Under the pieces are notes generated by a model, which saw only the letters and a program-made list of their open reading frames with translations, was not told the DNA's origin and did no database searches. A DNA stretch of 64,000 bases from CAVTOO01 sp963736355 (lineage in GTDB: Bacteria > Pseudomonadota > Alphaproteobacteria > Rhizobiales > Xanthobacteraceae), in the NCBI GenBank assembly GCA_963736355.1, contig CAVTOO010000007.1, positions 372,001 through 436,000 on the forward strand, written 5' to 3'. Numbering within the stretch: the first letter of the stretch is position 1; each line of letters starts with the position of its first letter. The translations under genes and the position numbers were made by a program. Below, in pieces: positions 19,130 to 28,852 of the stretch.

Positions 19130-20398
19130 TTAGGTGTTCGAGAAGTTCTGGGCATCACAAGAAGCGGATGCGACGGCTAAACCGTCGCCTTCGTCGATCC
19201 GAGCCATCAGATGCAGGTAGATCAGCGCTATTTTTCGCCAGGAGTATTTGCGCGCCTGTTCATATCCGTCGCGGATCATCTTCGCTCGTAGTTCGGGAGT
19301 AGATTCGAGCATGCGAATGCCTTCGATCCATCCGGCTTGGTCATCCGGATCCACGAGCATGGCCGCGTCACCACTGATTTCCGGCAGGCATGGCGCTGTC
19401 GACGTGATGACGGGACACCCGAGCGACATCGCCTCGACGACGGGAAGGCCGAATCCTTCGATGCGTGACGGAAAAAGCAGGCACAGCGCCTGAGACATGA
19501 CCAGCGCCAGATCGGCATCGGCGAGACGACCGAGAATGTTCACGTTCTCCAGGCTGTCGCGGCTGCTGAAGTCGCTTTGATCGAGGTCGCCGACGACGTG
19601 AATATCAATTCCCATCTTGCGAAGTGCCGGCGCAATCTTCAGGACGAGATCGACATTCTTGTATTTCTGCTTTTGCCCGAAACACAGAACGAAGGGACGA
19701 GGAGATGAACTCCGCTCGATGCCGAAGCGGTCGTCACGCCACTTGGCTGTGTGATCGCTCCCGTTGTAGGTCACGACGGTCTTGTCCGCCCGTGCAACGC
19801 CGAACGCGTCCAGGTTCTGGCGCGAAAATTCCGAAACCGTGGTAATGGCGCGAGATCGCCGCCCGACAATCGGCAGAACGATCCGATGGATCAGCCGGAA
19901 CAGCAGACTGTAACTCTCGGGTGCAAGCCGTGTGTGGAGATCATGAATGCAGACGATCTGCTTTCGCTTCACAACCGGCGCGAGATTGCAGAAGCTCAAA
20001 AGCCCGCCGGCCACCTGCCGCGGCAGCTGAAACTGAACCCAGTATTGCGGAAGCCGCGGCGAGCTGAACTCGGGCAAAAGCCGGATGCTGATTTGTTTCA
20101 GATCCAGCGGCTTGGAAGGCGCGCGCGGTATCAGAAGGTCCAGATCGAGCCTTTCGGTCAGGGGATGCCCCTCGGCCATAAGAGCGTCCAGCGCGCTGGT
20201 GACTTCCCTGGCGTATCGGGCCACGCCGTTCGGACTGAGAGAGACAAAATCACCATTGATCGTCCACCGACGACGATCGGTCGGCGCCGCAGACGACCGT
20301 GTCCGGCTCACCGAACGCTCCTGAGCGCCCGGGACGGCCGGCCGTTCTGGAGCCGACGCCTGCCCTCCGGCGCGCTCGACCATCTGGACGCCAAGCAT
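19130..20398 (-). CDS. Family 4 glycosyltransferase (GT-B)
   Basis: A 422-residue GT-B enzyme. Recognisable parts are INGDFVSLSPNGVARYAREV near the N-terminus, KQIVCIHDLHTRLAPESY, ITTVSEFSRQNLDAFGV, the donor-domain start FVLCFGQKQKYKNVDLVL, and the nucleotide-sugar site ALCLLFPSRIEGFGLPVVEAMSLGCPVI (Glu-x7-Glu). The pattern resembles mannosyltransferases of WbaZ/MtfB type. The first 43 residues are rich in Ala/Arg and poorly conserved, so a downstream start is possible. It is similar in plan to the gene at 26375-27487, and the two are probably paralogues. Confidence 0.88.
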   Translation of the reverse strand: MLGVQMVERAGGQASAPERPAVPGAQERSVSRTRSSAAPTDRRRWTINGDFVSLSPNGVARYAREVTSALDALMAEGHPLTERLDLDLLIPRAPSKPLDLKQISIRLLPEFSSPRLPQYWVQFQLPRQVAGGLLSFCNLAPVVKRKQIVCIHDLHTRLAPESYSLLFRLIHRIVLPIVGRRSRAITTVSEFSRQNLDAFGVARADKTVVTYNGSDHTAKWRDDRFGIERSSSPRPFVLCFGQKQKYKNVDLVLKIAPALRKMGIDIHVVGDLDQSDFSSRDSLENVNILGRLADADLALVMSQALCLLFPSRIEGFGLPVVEAMSLGCPVITSTAPCLPEISGDAAMLVDPDDQAGWIEGIRMLESTPELRAKMIRDGYEQARKYSWRKIALIYLHLMARIDEGDGLAVASASCDAQNFSNT

Positions 20399-20584
20399 CT
20401 GACCTGCCTTATATTTTTGCCAACAATGACGTGCATTGTACCATGTCCGTCACCCCCCGCACGGGCGCGTTCGGGGGGCCGCCGGGATCTACGATTACCG
20501 AAAAGGGGTACGGCGGCGGCCTCGGCCCCATAGAGCGGTCGGGAACCGCGGCAGCGCCAGCAGATATGCCGGTATAGGACACGG

Positions 20585-21733
20585 CTAGTGCCGTTGGCGC
20601 CTGACCTCTTCGAACGCCTCGGACACCTCACGGTTGAACCTGTCGACCGAAAAGCGCTGGGAGTTCTGCTGGCACGCCAAGGGTGTAATCTTGTCGCGAT
20701 TCAACTCGAAATGCTCCACTGCGGCCTTGATGTCATCAACGGTCTGCCGCGCGAACATCACGCCCGTGGGTTGAGCGGAACTATCCAGGTTGCGCACAAT
20801 GTCCTGCGCCCCGCCCCTGTTGAAAGCGACGAGCGGGGTTCCGCACGCCTGAGCTTCCGCGAGAGCGATGCCAAAATCCTCGCACCCGGCAAACACCAGA
20901 GCCTTGGCGCGCGCGACCGTATCGACATACTCCTGGCGCGGAAGATAGCCGGTAAAACTCACATTGGGGGCCGACGTCGCGCGCAACGCCGACGATTGCT
21001 GACCATCGCCAACGACGACCAGACGCCGCGACGGCATTTGCCGGAATGCCTCAATGACCAGATCAGTCCGCTTGTAGGGTGCAAGGAAAGACGCCGCGAC
21101 ATAGTAATCGTCTTTGTCGGCAATGAATTTCATTTCGTCGAGGGCGACTGGCGGATGGACGACTTGGGCGTCGCGCCCATAAATCTTCTGGATCCGCTTC
21201 CGCACATATTCGGAATTGGCCAGCATCATGTCCGGCCCATGCGCCGTTCTGGTGTCCCATATCCTCAGCTTGTGAAGGAAGTGCCGGAACAGAAGTCCCT
21301 TTGGCCCGAAACCCATTTTGCCTTGCGACAAATAGGAAAACTGCTCATCCCAGGCATATCTGATGGGGCTGTGCACATAACACAAATGCGGCTGGTCCGG
21401 ACGGGTGAGCACGCCGCGCGCGAATGCCGCCGATGACGAGATGACGGCATCGTATTCGGTGACGTCGAATTGCTCGATCAGAAAGGGACAAAGGAAAAAC
21501 AGCGACCGATAATATTTTTCAATAAAGGGCCAGCGGTTGGCAGGGGACGTATGGAACGGAACTCCGGGGAAGTACTGGTCCTTGACGTCTTGTTCGAGAA
21601 AATCGAACAGCGTGAAAACGTCAGACTGCGGATACAGCGCACATAATTGGGCCAGAACGCGCTCGCCCCCGCGGAACGTGGGGCACCAATCGTGAACGAT
21701 TGCGATCCGATTGTTATGCGCCACGCCAGTCAC
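20585..21733 (-). CDS. Family 4 glycosyltransferase (GT-B)
   Basis: A GT-B transferase that starts near RIAIVHDWCPTFRGGERVLAQL, the common beginning of this group. Other landmarks are LCYVHSPIRYAWDEQFSYL, MMLANSEYVRKRIQKIYGR, YYVAASFLAPYKRTDLVIEAF and the nucleotide-sugar region FAGCEDFGIALAEAQACGTPLVAFNRGG. I chose GTG 21733 because the conserved part begins there; the frame is open to ATG 21832, adding 33 residues without family features. It is followed on the same strand by two other glycosyltransferase genes. Confidence 0.87.
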   Translation of the reverse strand: MTGVAHNNRIAIVHDWCPTFRGGERVLAQLCALYPQSDVFTLFDFLEQDVKDQYFPGVPFHTSPANRWPFIEKYYRSLFFLCPFLIEQFDVTEYDAVISSSAAFARGVLTRPDQPHLCYVHSPIRYAWDEQFSYLSQGKMGFGPKGLLFRHFLHKLRIWDTRTAHGPDMMLANSEYVRKRIQKIYGRDAQVVHPPVALDEMKFIADKDDYYVAASFLAPYKRTDLVIEAFRQMPSRRLVVVGDGQQSSALRATSAPNVSFTGYLPRQEYVDTVARAKALVFAGCEDFGIALAEAQACGTPLVAFNRGGAQDIVRNLDSSAQPTGVMFARQTVDDIKAAVEHFELNRDKITPLACQQNSQRFSVDRFNREVSEAFEEVRRQRH

Positions 21734-22065
21734 TGCAAACCCCTGAGATCGCGCACATCCGGGCACGACGATATCGCTGACATTCAGCTCTGGGCATTCA
21801 AAAGCGCCAAACGCCTGTGTCCGCCACTGCATGCGACCTGTGGCCGGATTTGTCGAGTACTCGCAGGATTTAAGGTTATCCGTCCGCGACCAGACTCAAC
21901 CTGCCCTGCAGCCGATGACGACCGATTGACCAGCCCAAATGTACCGCTTTTGACGTACCGCCCTGGAAGTAGCACGGCCATCGTGCGGGACTGCGCACTG
22001 GCAGCGCATTGGCTATGATAGCGGCCAGTGCCGTTCCAAGCGATTGACCCGGGCAGCGATCACCG
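21734..22065. other. Intergenic region between divergent glycosyltransferase genes
   Basis: About 330 bases between the minus-strand gene at 20585-21733 and the plus-strand gene at 22066. It should contain two divergent promoters. I see no convincing operator, small gene or hairpin with a T-run. Confidence 0.4.
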
Positions 22066-22938
22066 ATGCGACTTGTAGTTATCATCCCGACTTTTGGACG
22101 CCGGCAGCAGCTTACTCGCTTGCTGCAGCATCTGGAAAACCAGCGTCGCCTGCCCGACGAAGTCGTCGTCTCGGCGCCGGACAATACACATGTCGAGACG
22201 CCGGGAGTGACCAAGTTTCCCGTGACCTACCTTTTCGGGGCAACCGGGTCCAGCGCTCAGCGCAACCACGCGCTGACCAACGCACTTCCGAAATCCGATG
22301 TCGTCGTATTCTTCGACGACGATTTTCTCGCTGCTGACGATTATCTGCAAATCGTCGAGCGCGCCTTCGAAGAGAACCCCGACTGGGCCGTTGTGATGGG
22401 CCGGCCGCTTCACGACGGCGCGAACAACGCCGGATTTACATTCGAACAGGGGCTTGCGCTTCTGCGCGAAGGGCAGACGCTGTCACGTTCAACGGCAGAC
22501 ATCATTGAGCATTCCGGTGCGTATGGATGCAACATGTCCGCACGCTCGCGTTGCATCGGAGATCTGCGATTCGATGAACGTCTCGTTCTTTACGGATGGC
22601 AGGAAGACGTTGATTTCACCAGCCAGCTGCGAGCTCACGGACGCATCATCGAACTCAAGGCGATGGCGGGCGTGCACCTGGGGATTAAATCGGGCCGCGT
22701 GAGCGGACTCCGCTTTGGCTACTCGCAGGTCGCGAACCCCCTTTATCTGATCAAAAAGGGCACGGTGCCGGCTACCTTCGCGCTGCGCTTGATGGCGCGC
22801 AACATCCTCGCAAATGTCATGAAAAGCATATGGCCTGAAGAATACATCGACCGACGTGGCAGACTTAAGGGAAATCTGCTTGCCGGATTTCACTGGGCGA
22901 AGGGCTACGTTGAACCCGAGCACATTCTGAAACTTTAG
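22066..22938 (+). CDS. Family 2 glycosyltransferase (GT-A)
   Basis: A 290-residue GT-A enzyme. It begins MRLVVIIPTFGRRQQLTRLL, has a DDD metal/nucleotide motif in VVVFFDDDFLAADDYLQIVE (about residues 84-103), and later GCNMSARSRCIGDLRFDERL followed by GWQEDVDFTSQLRAHG (the acceptor-side ED motif). The C-terminal third has a basic stretch consistent with membrane association. It is the first of three plus-strand genes together with the Wza-type exporter and a small coiled-coil protein. Confidence 0.88.
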   Translation: MRLVVIIPTFGRRQQLTRLLQHLENQRRLPDEVVVSAPDNTHVETPGVTKFPVTYLFGATGSSAQRNHALTNALPKSDVVVFFDDDFLAADDYLQIVERAFEENPDWAVVMGRPLHDGANNAGFTFEQGLALLREGQTLSRSTADIIEHSGAYGCNMSARSRCIGDLRFDERLVLYGWQEDVDFTSQLRAHGRIIELKAMAGVHLGIKSGRVSGLRFGYSQVANPLYLIKKGTVPATFALRLMARNILANVMKSIWPEEYIDRRGRLKGNLLAGFHWAKGYVEPEHILKL

Positions 22939-23029
22939 CTGAACATCAAGCCGAGTAAATATCATGGCCATTTTGTCGCCGACCTCTCTGATTGACACCA
23001 ATGCCTCCAGCAATGAGAGGAGTTTACAA

Positions 23030-24388
23030 ATGACGTTTTGGCAACAGGCTTGCTCGACAGGTCGCACTCTTGCCTTGTCGCTCGCCGCGATCGCGCCTCT
23101 CCTTCTTTGCGGCACGACCTCTGCGACCGCCGAAAGCTATCGGCTGGGGCCTCAAGATAAGGTGCGCATCAAGGTCTTCGAATGGCGCGCAACGCGCGAT
23201 CAGGTGTTCGAATGGACGGCACTGAACGACCAATTCACCGTCGGTCCCGATGGGATGCTTTCGCTGCCATTCGCCGGACAGGTCAAGGCGACTGGTCTGA
23301 TGCCTGCAGAGCTTGCGGCACTGATCGCACAGCAATTCCAGGCCACGATGCGCGTCGGTCGCGCTCCGGACGTCTCGCTTGAAGTATCGCAGTTCCGCCC
23401 CTTCTACATTGTTGGCCGGGTTGAGCGGCCGGGTGAATATTCGTATCGGCCAGGCCTGACCGTTCTTCAGGCCTTGAGCATCGCAGGCGGAATGCAGCGC
23501 ACGATCGACCCCAGCTTGATGCGTCTGGGGCGGGAAGCAATCTCGTCCCGTGGCGAGCTGAAAGTTCTGGCTGCTCAATCCAGCAGCCTGCAGATTCGCC
23601 GGGCTCGCCTCAAGGCGGAACTGGACCAAGCGGATGCAGTGACTTTTCCTGACGATGCGACGCTTCGGCAGGATGCATCTCTGAATGATCAACTCCGGCA
23701 GCAGGAAACTGCCATCTTTGAAACACGACGCGTTTCACTGAAAGCCGAGCTGAACACGCTGAAGCAACTCAAGGATTTTCTTGAGAAGGAAGTCGTTTCG
23801 CTTGGGGACCAATTGAAGACCGAGGATGAACAAATCAGGCTGGTGCAGGCTGAACTTCAGACGGTCTCCGGTCTTGTTGAAAAAGGCCTTTCAGCCGCGC
23901 CGCGCAAGCTCTCTCTTGAGCGAACCAAGGCCCAAATCGAAGGCGACCGGTTGCGAGTCGGCACCTTGCTCTTGAAGGCAAGGCAGGAGATCAGCCGCAA
24001 CGATATCGCAATTCTCGATCTGCAGAACAAACGCGCGAAAGAGACAACGCTGGAGTTGCGCGAGGTCCAAAGCAAACTCGACGAAATTGAAGAGAAAGTA
24101 AGTGCGACGCAAAACCTGCTCTACGAAACAGAAGTCTTGACGCCTGGCGTGCTGACCGACCGAATGCGACCAGGTGCGTCGCGGACAACTTACAAGATTG
24201 TTCGTCAAACAGCAGACAAGATCGTTGAGCTTGAAGCGGCCGAAGATAGCGCGCTGCACCCCGGCGATACTGTGAAGGTCGAAATTCCGCTGCCGGCCGA
24301 TTTCGGACGTGGCCGCAGCTCGAGCTCCTCCGAGCCGGACTTGAAACAGCGATCTCAACTGGAGGCGCAGGAATCACGGATTCGCTGA
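23030..24388 (+). CDS. Wza-type polysaccharide export protein with SLBB domain and coiled coil
   Basis: An exported protein of 452 residues: signal peptide (about 1-33, ending ATSATAES region), Poly_export domain (SYRLGPQDKVRIKVFEW to LEVSQFRPF), one SLBB domain (FYIVGRVERPGEYSYRPGLTVLQALSIAGG) and then a long coiled coil (about 190-370). There is no clear lipobox, so it may not be lipidated like E. coli Wza. The start at 23030 has a strong GAGAGGAG ribosome site; an upstream start at 22964 would put 22 residues ahead of the signal peptide. Such proteins form or gate the outer-membrane channel for the polymer. Confidence 0.9.
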   Translation: MTFWQQACSTGRTLALSLAAIAPLLLCGTTSATAESYRLGPQDKVRIKVFEWRATRDQVFEWTALNDQFTVGPDGMLSLPFAGQVKATGLMPAELAALIAQQFQATMRVGRAPDVSLEVSQFRPFYIVGRVERPGEYSYRPGLTVLQALSIAGGMQRTIDPSLMRLGREAISSRGELKVLAAQSSSLQIRRARLKAELDQADAVTFPDDATLRQDASLNDQLRQQETAIFETRRVSLKAELNTLKQLKDFLEKEVVSLGDQLKTEDEQIRLVQAELQTVSGLVEKGLSAAPRKLSLERTKAQIEGDRLRVGTLLLKARQEISRNDIAILDLQNKRAKETTLELREVQSKLDEIEEKVSATQNLLYETEVLTPGVLTDRMRPGASRTTYKIVRQTADKIVELEAAEDSALHPGDTVKVEIPLPADFGRGRSSSSSEPDLKQRSQLEAQESRIR

Positions 24389-24448
24389 TGAATATCGCCC
24401 CCAGATTGAACCCTTTCGCTCGGTCAAAGAATTCTCCGGAGACACTCC

Positions 24449-24781
24449 ATGAGACGATTCCTGACACGTTCCGCCGCCCGAGAGTCGGCGACCGATTTGC
24501 AGCGAATTGACCCGATCAAGCGCAGCGTAAACGAAGCCCTGCAAAGCCTCGAAGCCGAGAAGAAAGGATTCGAGAGCAGAATTGCCGACGCAACGATGAG
24601 GGCGGCCTTCATCGCCGGCAGCGATCTGGAAGGCGACGGCGATAGAGAACCCGCCGATAGTGCGCTCTTGAAGAATTACGAAGATCAAATTCGTCGCGCC
24701 GACATGCGACAGAAGCGATTGAACGATTTGATTGCGAATCTCAAATTCATTCGTGCTGCCGTGATGACTCGCCTTGCCTGA
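24449..24781 (+). CDS. Small coiled-coil protein of unknown function
   Basis: A 110-residue, highly charged, mainly helical protein with two heptad-rich segments (SVNEALQSLEAEKKGFESRI and NYEDQIRRADMRQKRLNDLI). No signal peptide or domain is recognised. It lies 60 bases after the Wza-type gene on the same strand, and before a strong terminator hairpin at 24851-24875, so it is likely the last gene of that transcript. Confidence 0.6.
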   Translation: MRRFLTRSAARESATDLQRIDPIKRSVNEALQSLEAEKKGFESRIADATMRAAFIAGSDLEGDGDREPADSALLKNYEDQIRRADMRQKRLNDLIANLKFIRAAVMTRLA

Positions 24782-24850
24782 CGACAATCTGCGAGGCCGC
24801 AACACCTAACGCACCCGACGCGATCTCAGCGCGGCGGCTTAGCGGCTCGC

Positions 24851-24875
24851 GATGTCGCCATCAAATGGCGACATC
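24851..24875. terminator. Bidirectional terminator hairpin between convergent genes
   Basis: A perfect 11-base-pair stem (GATGTCGCCAT / ATGGCGACATC) with a three-base loop (CAA). It lies between the plus-strand coiled-coil gene and the minus-strand manC gene and overlaps the restored manC stop. There is no long T-run, but position and symmetry favour a terminator. Confidence 0.65.
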
Positions 24876-26320
24876 ATTCTCTCCGGTAGTCGTCCTCTAT
24901 GCGAACGATGTCGTCCTCGCCAAGGTAGCTTCCCGTCTGCACTTCAATCAGCTCAAGCGGAATTTTTCCCGGATTTTCCATGCGATGCACGGCGCCGATC
25001 GGGATATAGATCGAACTCGTTCTCGTGGACCGTCTTGACCAATTCATTGACCGTCACGATGGCGGTGCCGCGCACCACAACCCAATGCTCCGACCTGTGG
25101 AAGTGCCTTTGCAATGAAAGGCGACCGCCGGGCTTGACGACGATACGCTTGACCTGATGACGCACGCCCATGTCCAGCGACTGATATGATCCCCACGGTC
25201 GATACACTTTCGGATGGTCCTCGGTGACACGCGGAACTTCCTGCTTCAGTTTGCCCATCAGACGCTTGAAGCCGTCGACATCGTTCTGGGCCGAGACCAG
25301 GATAGCGTCGCCCGTGGCGATCACGACGATATCCTTGACGCCTTCGAGCGCGACCACCGCGCCGTCGGACATCACGCTGCAGTTGGACGCGCCTTCGAAG
25401 AATACGTCTCCCCGGCTGGTATTTCCCTGCTCGTCCTTCTCCGAAAGATCCTGCACGGCGCGCCAAGAGCCGACATCCGACCAGTCATAAGACACCGGAA
25501 CGACCGCAGCATTCTTGGTCCGTTCAATCACGGCATAGTCGATCGAAATTGCAGCGACGCTGGCAAACATGGCGGAATCCAGAGACAAGAACTCGAGATC
25601 CCGCTTGGCCAGGTCCACGGCATCGCTGACCGCTTTCGCGCTGACCGGATCTCTTTTCCCGTACTCATCGAGCAATGCCGCAGCTTGAAACAGAAAATTT
25701 CCGCTATTCCAGAGATACCCGTCTTGCAGATACCGTGACGCATTTGCGGTGTCCGGTTTCTCGACGAATTTCGTGACCTTAAAGACATTGTCGCCAAGAG
25801 AGTCGCCGGGCAAAATGTACCCATACTCGACGGCCGGCCGATTGGGCTTGACGCCGAAGGTCACAATGTGACCGGTCTTCGCCACGGCGGCGGCCTGCAC
25901 GCACGCTGACAAAAACGCACCGGCATTGGTTATGACGTGATCGGCGGCCGCGGCCAGCACCAGTGCATCGGTGTGGCGCTTGCGGGCAAGAAGTGCCCCG
26001 GCGGCGATGGCCGGCGCGGAATCGCGACGAACCGGCTCCAGCACGATATCGGCTTCGACGCCGATCTCCTTGAGCTGCTCAAGAACCATGAAGCGATATG
26101 CAATGTTCGTAACGACGATCGGTCGGTCGAACACGGACGCATCGGAAAGCCGCAGGACGGTGTCCTGGAATGTCGATCGAGCCCCCATCAGGCGAATAAA
26201 CTGCTTCGGGCTGGCTTCTCGGGAGACCGGCCACAATCGCGTGCCTGCCCCGCCGCACATGACGAGCGGCACGATCAGATCGGCGGGCTGCCTGGAATCA
26301 GACGCAGAAGATATGCTCAT
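24874..26320 (-). CDS. manC: Mannose-1-phosphate guanylyltransferase / mannose-6-phosphate isomerase (ManC), frameshifted near the C-terminus
   Basis: The bifunctional type II enzyme makes mannose-6-phosphate and then GDP-mannose. The N-terminal pyrophosphorylase part shows VMCGGAGTRLWPVSREASP and PKQFIRLMG; the C-terminal cupin isomerase part shows GGRLSLQRHFHRSEHWVVV. Near 25012 one extra base breaks the frame after VNELVKTVHENE; in the next frame the normal ending SIYIPIGAVHRMENPGK and then LIEVQTGSYLGEDDIVRIED runs to a TGA at 24874-24876. As given, the uninterrupted frame stops at 24953 with a nonsense tail. It should supply GDP-mannose for the EPS. Confidence 0.9.
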
Positions 26321-26374
26321 AACTCAAAACCTCGTTCAAACTTCAGCGCGCGAGAGATGCTCCGCTCATTGCGC

Positions 26375-27487
26375 TCACGTTAGTTCCAGCAGTTGATCCA
26401 GATACTGCTGCGCACTTCTCCGCCAGGAGAACATGTCCGCCCGGAGACGGCCCTTTTCCTTGAGCTCGCCGCGCTTCGCCGGGTCGCGCAACAGCTGGAT
26501 GATAGCACTCAGCCATTGCTCGGGCCGATCCGGATCAGCGTATAAGACCGCATCCCCGCCGACCTCCGGCAAGCTCGCCGCTTGCGAAGCAATGACAGGA
26601 CAGCCGCTGGCCATCGCTTCCAGGACCGGCAGCCCAAATCCCTCGATGCGGGATGGAAAAACAAGGCACAACGCTCTTTCATACAGCGCCGCGAGATCAT
26701 CGTCCGTCACATAATCGACATTTCGGACATTCGGGCGAAGACGGCTTTCACCCGAAGCAGCGAAGATGCCGGATGAACCACCGGCGATTACGATGTCGAT
26801 CCCGGCCTCGTCGAGGGCCTCACTGATACCCAGCACGACGGAAATATTCTTGTGTCGGGCCTTGCTGCCGATCACAAGAACGAAGGGTCGCTCGGTGCCA
26901 AGGGGAAGATCGCGGTTCGCTCGCGCGGAATCCCATCGTTTCACATGCTCGTGGCCATTGGGAATGACCACAATCTTCTCGGCCCGGGCAATACCGTAGC
27001 GCGCCAGCATGTCTGCGGAGAATTGCGAAACCGTCGCGACTTTGCGGGCGCGCCGCCCCACGAGGGGCAACAGCAACCGATAGGCGGTGCGGAAGCCGAA
27101 TGAATAGCTTTCCGGCGTGACAAATGTATTTGCATCATGGATGCAAACTACATGACGCGACGGAATGATCGGACCAAAATTGCCCAGGCTAAGAATACCG
27201 TCGCGCGCATAGAACGGCAGGACGAATTGATCCCAGAGGTGGCCTGAACCCCATGCTGACATCCTGATGTCGATATTGGAAAACGGCTCTTCCACGGCCG
27301 ACCCCGGCGGGACAACGAGATCCAACCGGATCGCACGCGCAACTTCACGATTGTCCTTCAACAGATCGTCCATCGCCCTGACGATCTCGAACGCATATCG
27401 CTGCACCCCCGTCAGCCGTTGACGTGTGAAGCGTCCGTTAATTGCCCATGCTGCTGGGTGGCTGGTTAACTTTGCTGGATCGCTCAT
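26375..27487 (-). CDS. Family 4 glycosyltransferase (GT-B), probable mannosyltransferase
   Basis: A 370-residue GT-B enzyme. It begins after an N-terminal tail with WAINGRFTRQRLTGVQRYAFE, then HVVCIHDANTFVTPESYS, VATVSQFSADMLARYGI, FVLVIGSKARHKNISVVL and the sugar-nucleotide site ALCLVFPSRIEGFGLPVLEAM. It resembles the gene at 19130-20398. I chose ATG 27487; the frame is open to 27619 but the extra 44 residues look like non-coding sequence. It follows galE and precedes manC on the minus strand, which fits a GDP-mannose-using transferase. Confidence 0.87.
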   Translation of the reverse strand: MSDPAKLTSHPAAWAINGRFTRQRLTGVQRYAFEIVRAMDDLLKDNREVARAIRLDLVVPPGSAVEEPFSNIDIRMSAWGSGHLWDQFVLPFYARDGILSLGNFGPIIPSRHVVCIHDANTFVTPESYSFGFRTAYRLLLPLVGRRARKVATVSQFSADMLARYGIARAEKIVVIPNGHEHVKRWDSARANRDLPLGTERPFVLVIGSKARHKNISVVLGISEALDEAGIDIVIAGGSSGIFAASGESRLRPNVRNVDYVTDDDLAALYERALCLVFPSRIEGFGLPVLEAMASGCPVIASQAASLPEVGGDAVLYADPDRPEQWLSAIIQLLRDPAKRGELKEKGRLRADMFSWRRSAQQYLDQLLELT

Positions 27488-27602
27488 CGCAACACGAACC
27501 GGCATTCGTCGTTGCACTTCATCCAGGTCTCGCCTGCGCATCGTTGCACAATTTGCGCAAATGGCCGCTCTCCGAAGTTTGCCGCCTGCCATCGCATCGA
27601 AA

Positions 27603-28604
27603 TCATTTCGGAACGCCAAGGCCCAGCGAGAACGACAACTCCAGGCCTCGTGCCGCTGTACGGATGATGTGATCCAATTGCGACCGAGTTGCCGTGAAAT
27701 CCAGTATATTTCTTACCAAGGTCGCATCTGCATAGAGCGCAGCAGGATCGCCAATTCGACGCGCGATGAATTTAGCAGGTACCTTGAAATTCGTAACGCG
27801 CTCAATTGCAGCGAATATCTCCTTGATGGACGTTCCAACGCCCGTGCCAAGGTTTGCCTGCAGCGAGACGTTGCCGTCGGATAGATATCGCAGCGCGCGC
27901 ACATGTCCGTCTGCAAGATCCTCGACATGAACATAGTCGCGAATACATGTGCCGTCGGGCGTGTCGTAATCATCACCAAAGACTTCGAGATGATCGATAA
28001 CGCCGGTCGCCGCCATCAGGGCACGTGGAATCAGGTGCGTTTCCGGTTCGTGGCGTTCCGCAAGTTCGCCTTCGGAATCCGCGCCTGCCGCATTGAAATA
28101 TCGGAGCGCCACATGCCGCATCCCGTAGGCAGACGCATAATCCTGCAAAATACGTTCGCCCATGAGTTTGGTCCGGCCGTAAGGACTTAACGGCCGCAGA
28201 GGACAAGCCTCGGAAACCGGCAGTTCGTCGGGCGTGCCGTAAACAGCGCAGGAACTCGAAAAAACCACCTTATCGAGACTGACGCGGCGCATCGCGTCCA
28301 GGAGGCTGAGCAGTCCGATCACGTTGTTTCTGTAATATTTGTCCGGGGAGGTGACGGACTCTCCCACATATGTGCTTGCGGCAAAATGGATGACCGCCTC
28401 GGGTCGCCAGCGATGGAGCACCGCATGAAGCCTGTCTTGATCGAGGACATCGCCGTGCTCGAAAGGACCGTACCGCACCGCGTCGCGATGACCGGTCGAC
28501 AGATTGTCATACGCAATCGGCTCGTAGCCCTGTTGAGCCAGAAGCTTGCAGGTGTGACTGCCGATAAAACCGGCACCACCAGTTACGACAATTCTGGACG
28601 CCAT
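27603..28604 (-). CDS. galE: UDP-glucose 4-epimerase
   Basis: An extended SDR enzyme that interconverts UDP-glucose and UDP-galactose. Visible are the NAD motif VVTGGAGFIGSHT, NLSTGHRDAVRYG, FSSSCAVYGTPDELPVSE, the catalytic SPYGRTKLMGE (Tyr-x3-Lys), LRYFNAAGADSEGELAE and the GalE-type IRDYVHVEDLADGHV. About 333 residues, normal for GalE. ATG 28604 directly precedes ASRIVV; a TTG at 28613 is also in frame but less likely. It should feed UDP-galactose (or the UDP-GalNAc/GlcNAc pair) into the locus. Confidence 0.93.
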   Translation of the reverse strand: MASRIVVTGGAGFIGSHTCKLLAQQGYEPIAYDNLSTGHRDAVRYGPFEHGDVLDQDRLHAVLHRWRPEAVIHFAASTYVGESVTSPDKYYRNNVIGLLSLLDAMRRVSLDKVVFSSSCAVYGTPDELPVSEACPLRPLSPYGRTKLMGERILQDYASAYGMRHVALRYFNAAGADSEGELAERHEPETHLIPRALMAATGVIDHLEVFGDDYDTPDGTCIRDYVHVEDLADGHVRALRYLSDGNVSLQANLGTGVGTSIKEIFAAIERVTNFKVPAKFIARRIGDPAALYADATLVRNILDFTATRSQLDHIIRTAARGLELSFSLGLGVPK

Positions 28605-28852
28605 CGAACTCAACCTTGACCCTTTGACTTCCGGCCATCGCGATAACTAGACTAAAAGCAGTGTTCAATCCAACGCCTCCACTTCAATGGAGCGTCAGGG
28701 AACCACATCCTTATGGCCAACCCCCCAAAGGCTTAGCTGGGCGGAAAGTGCGCTCAGGAACTCGGCCTTATGGCGACACATGGATGCTTGTGCATTGCGC
28801 GCCCGTCAGCGACGATGGCCGAAATCGCAGGACATTTCACGAGCATTTCCCA

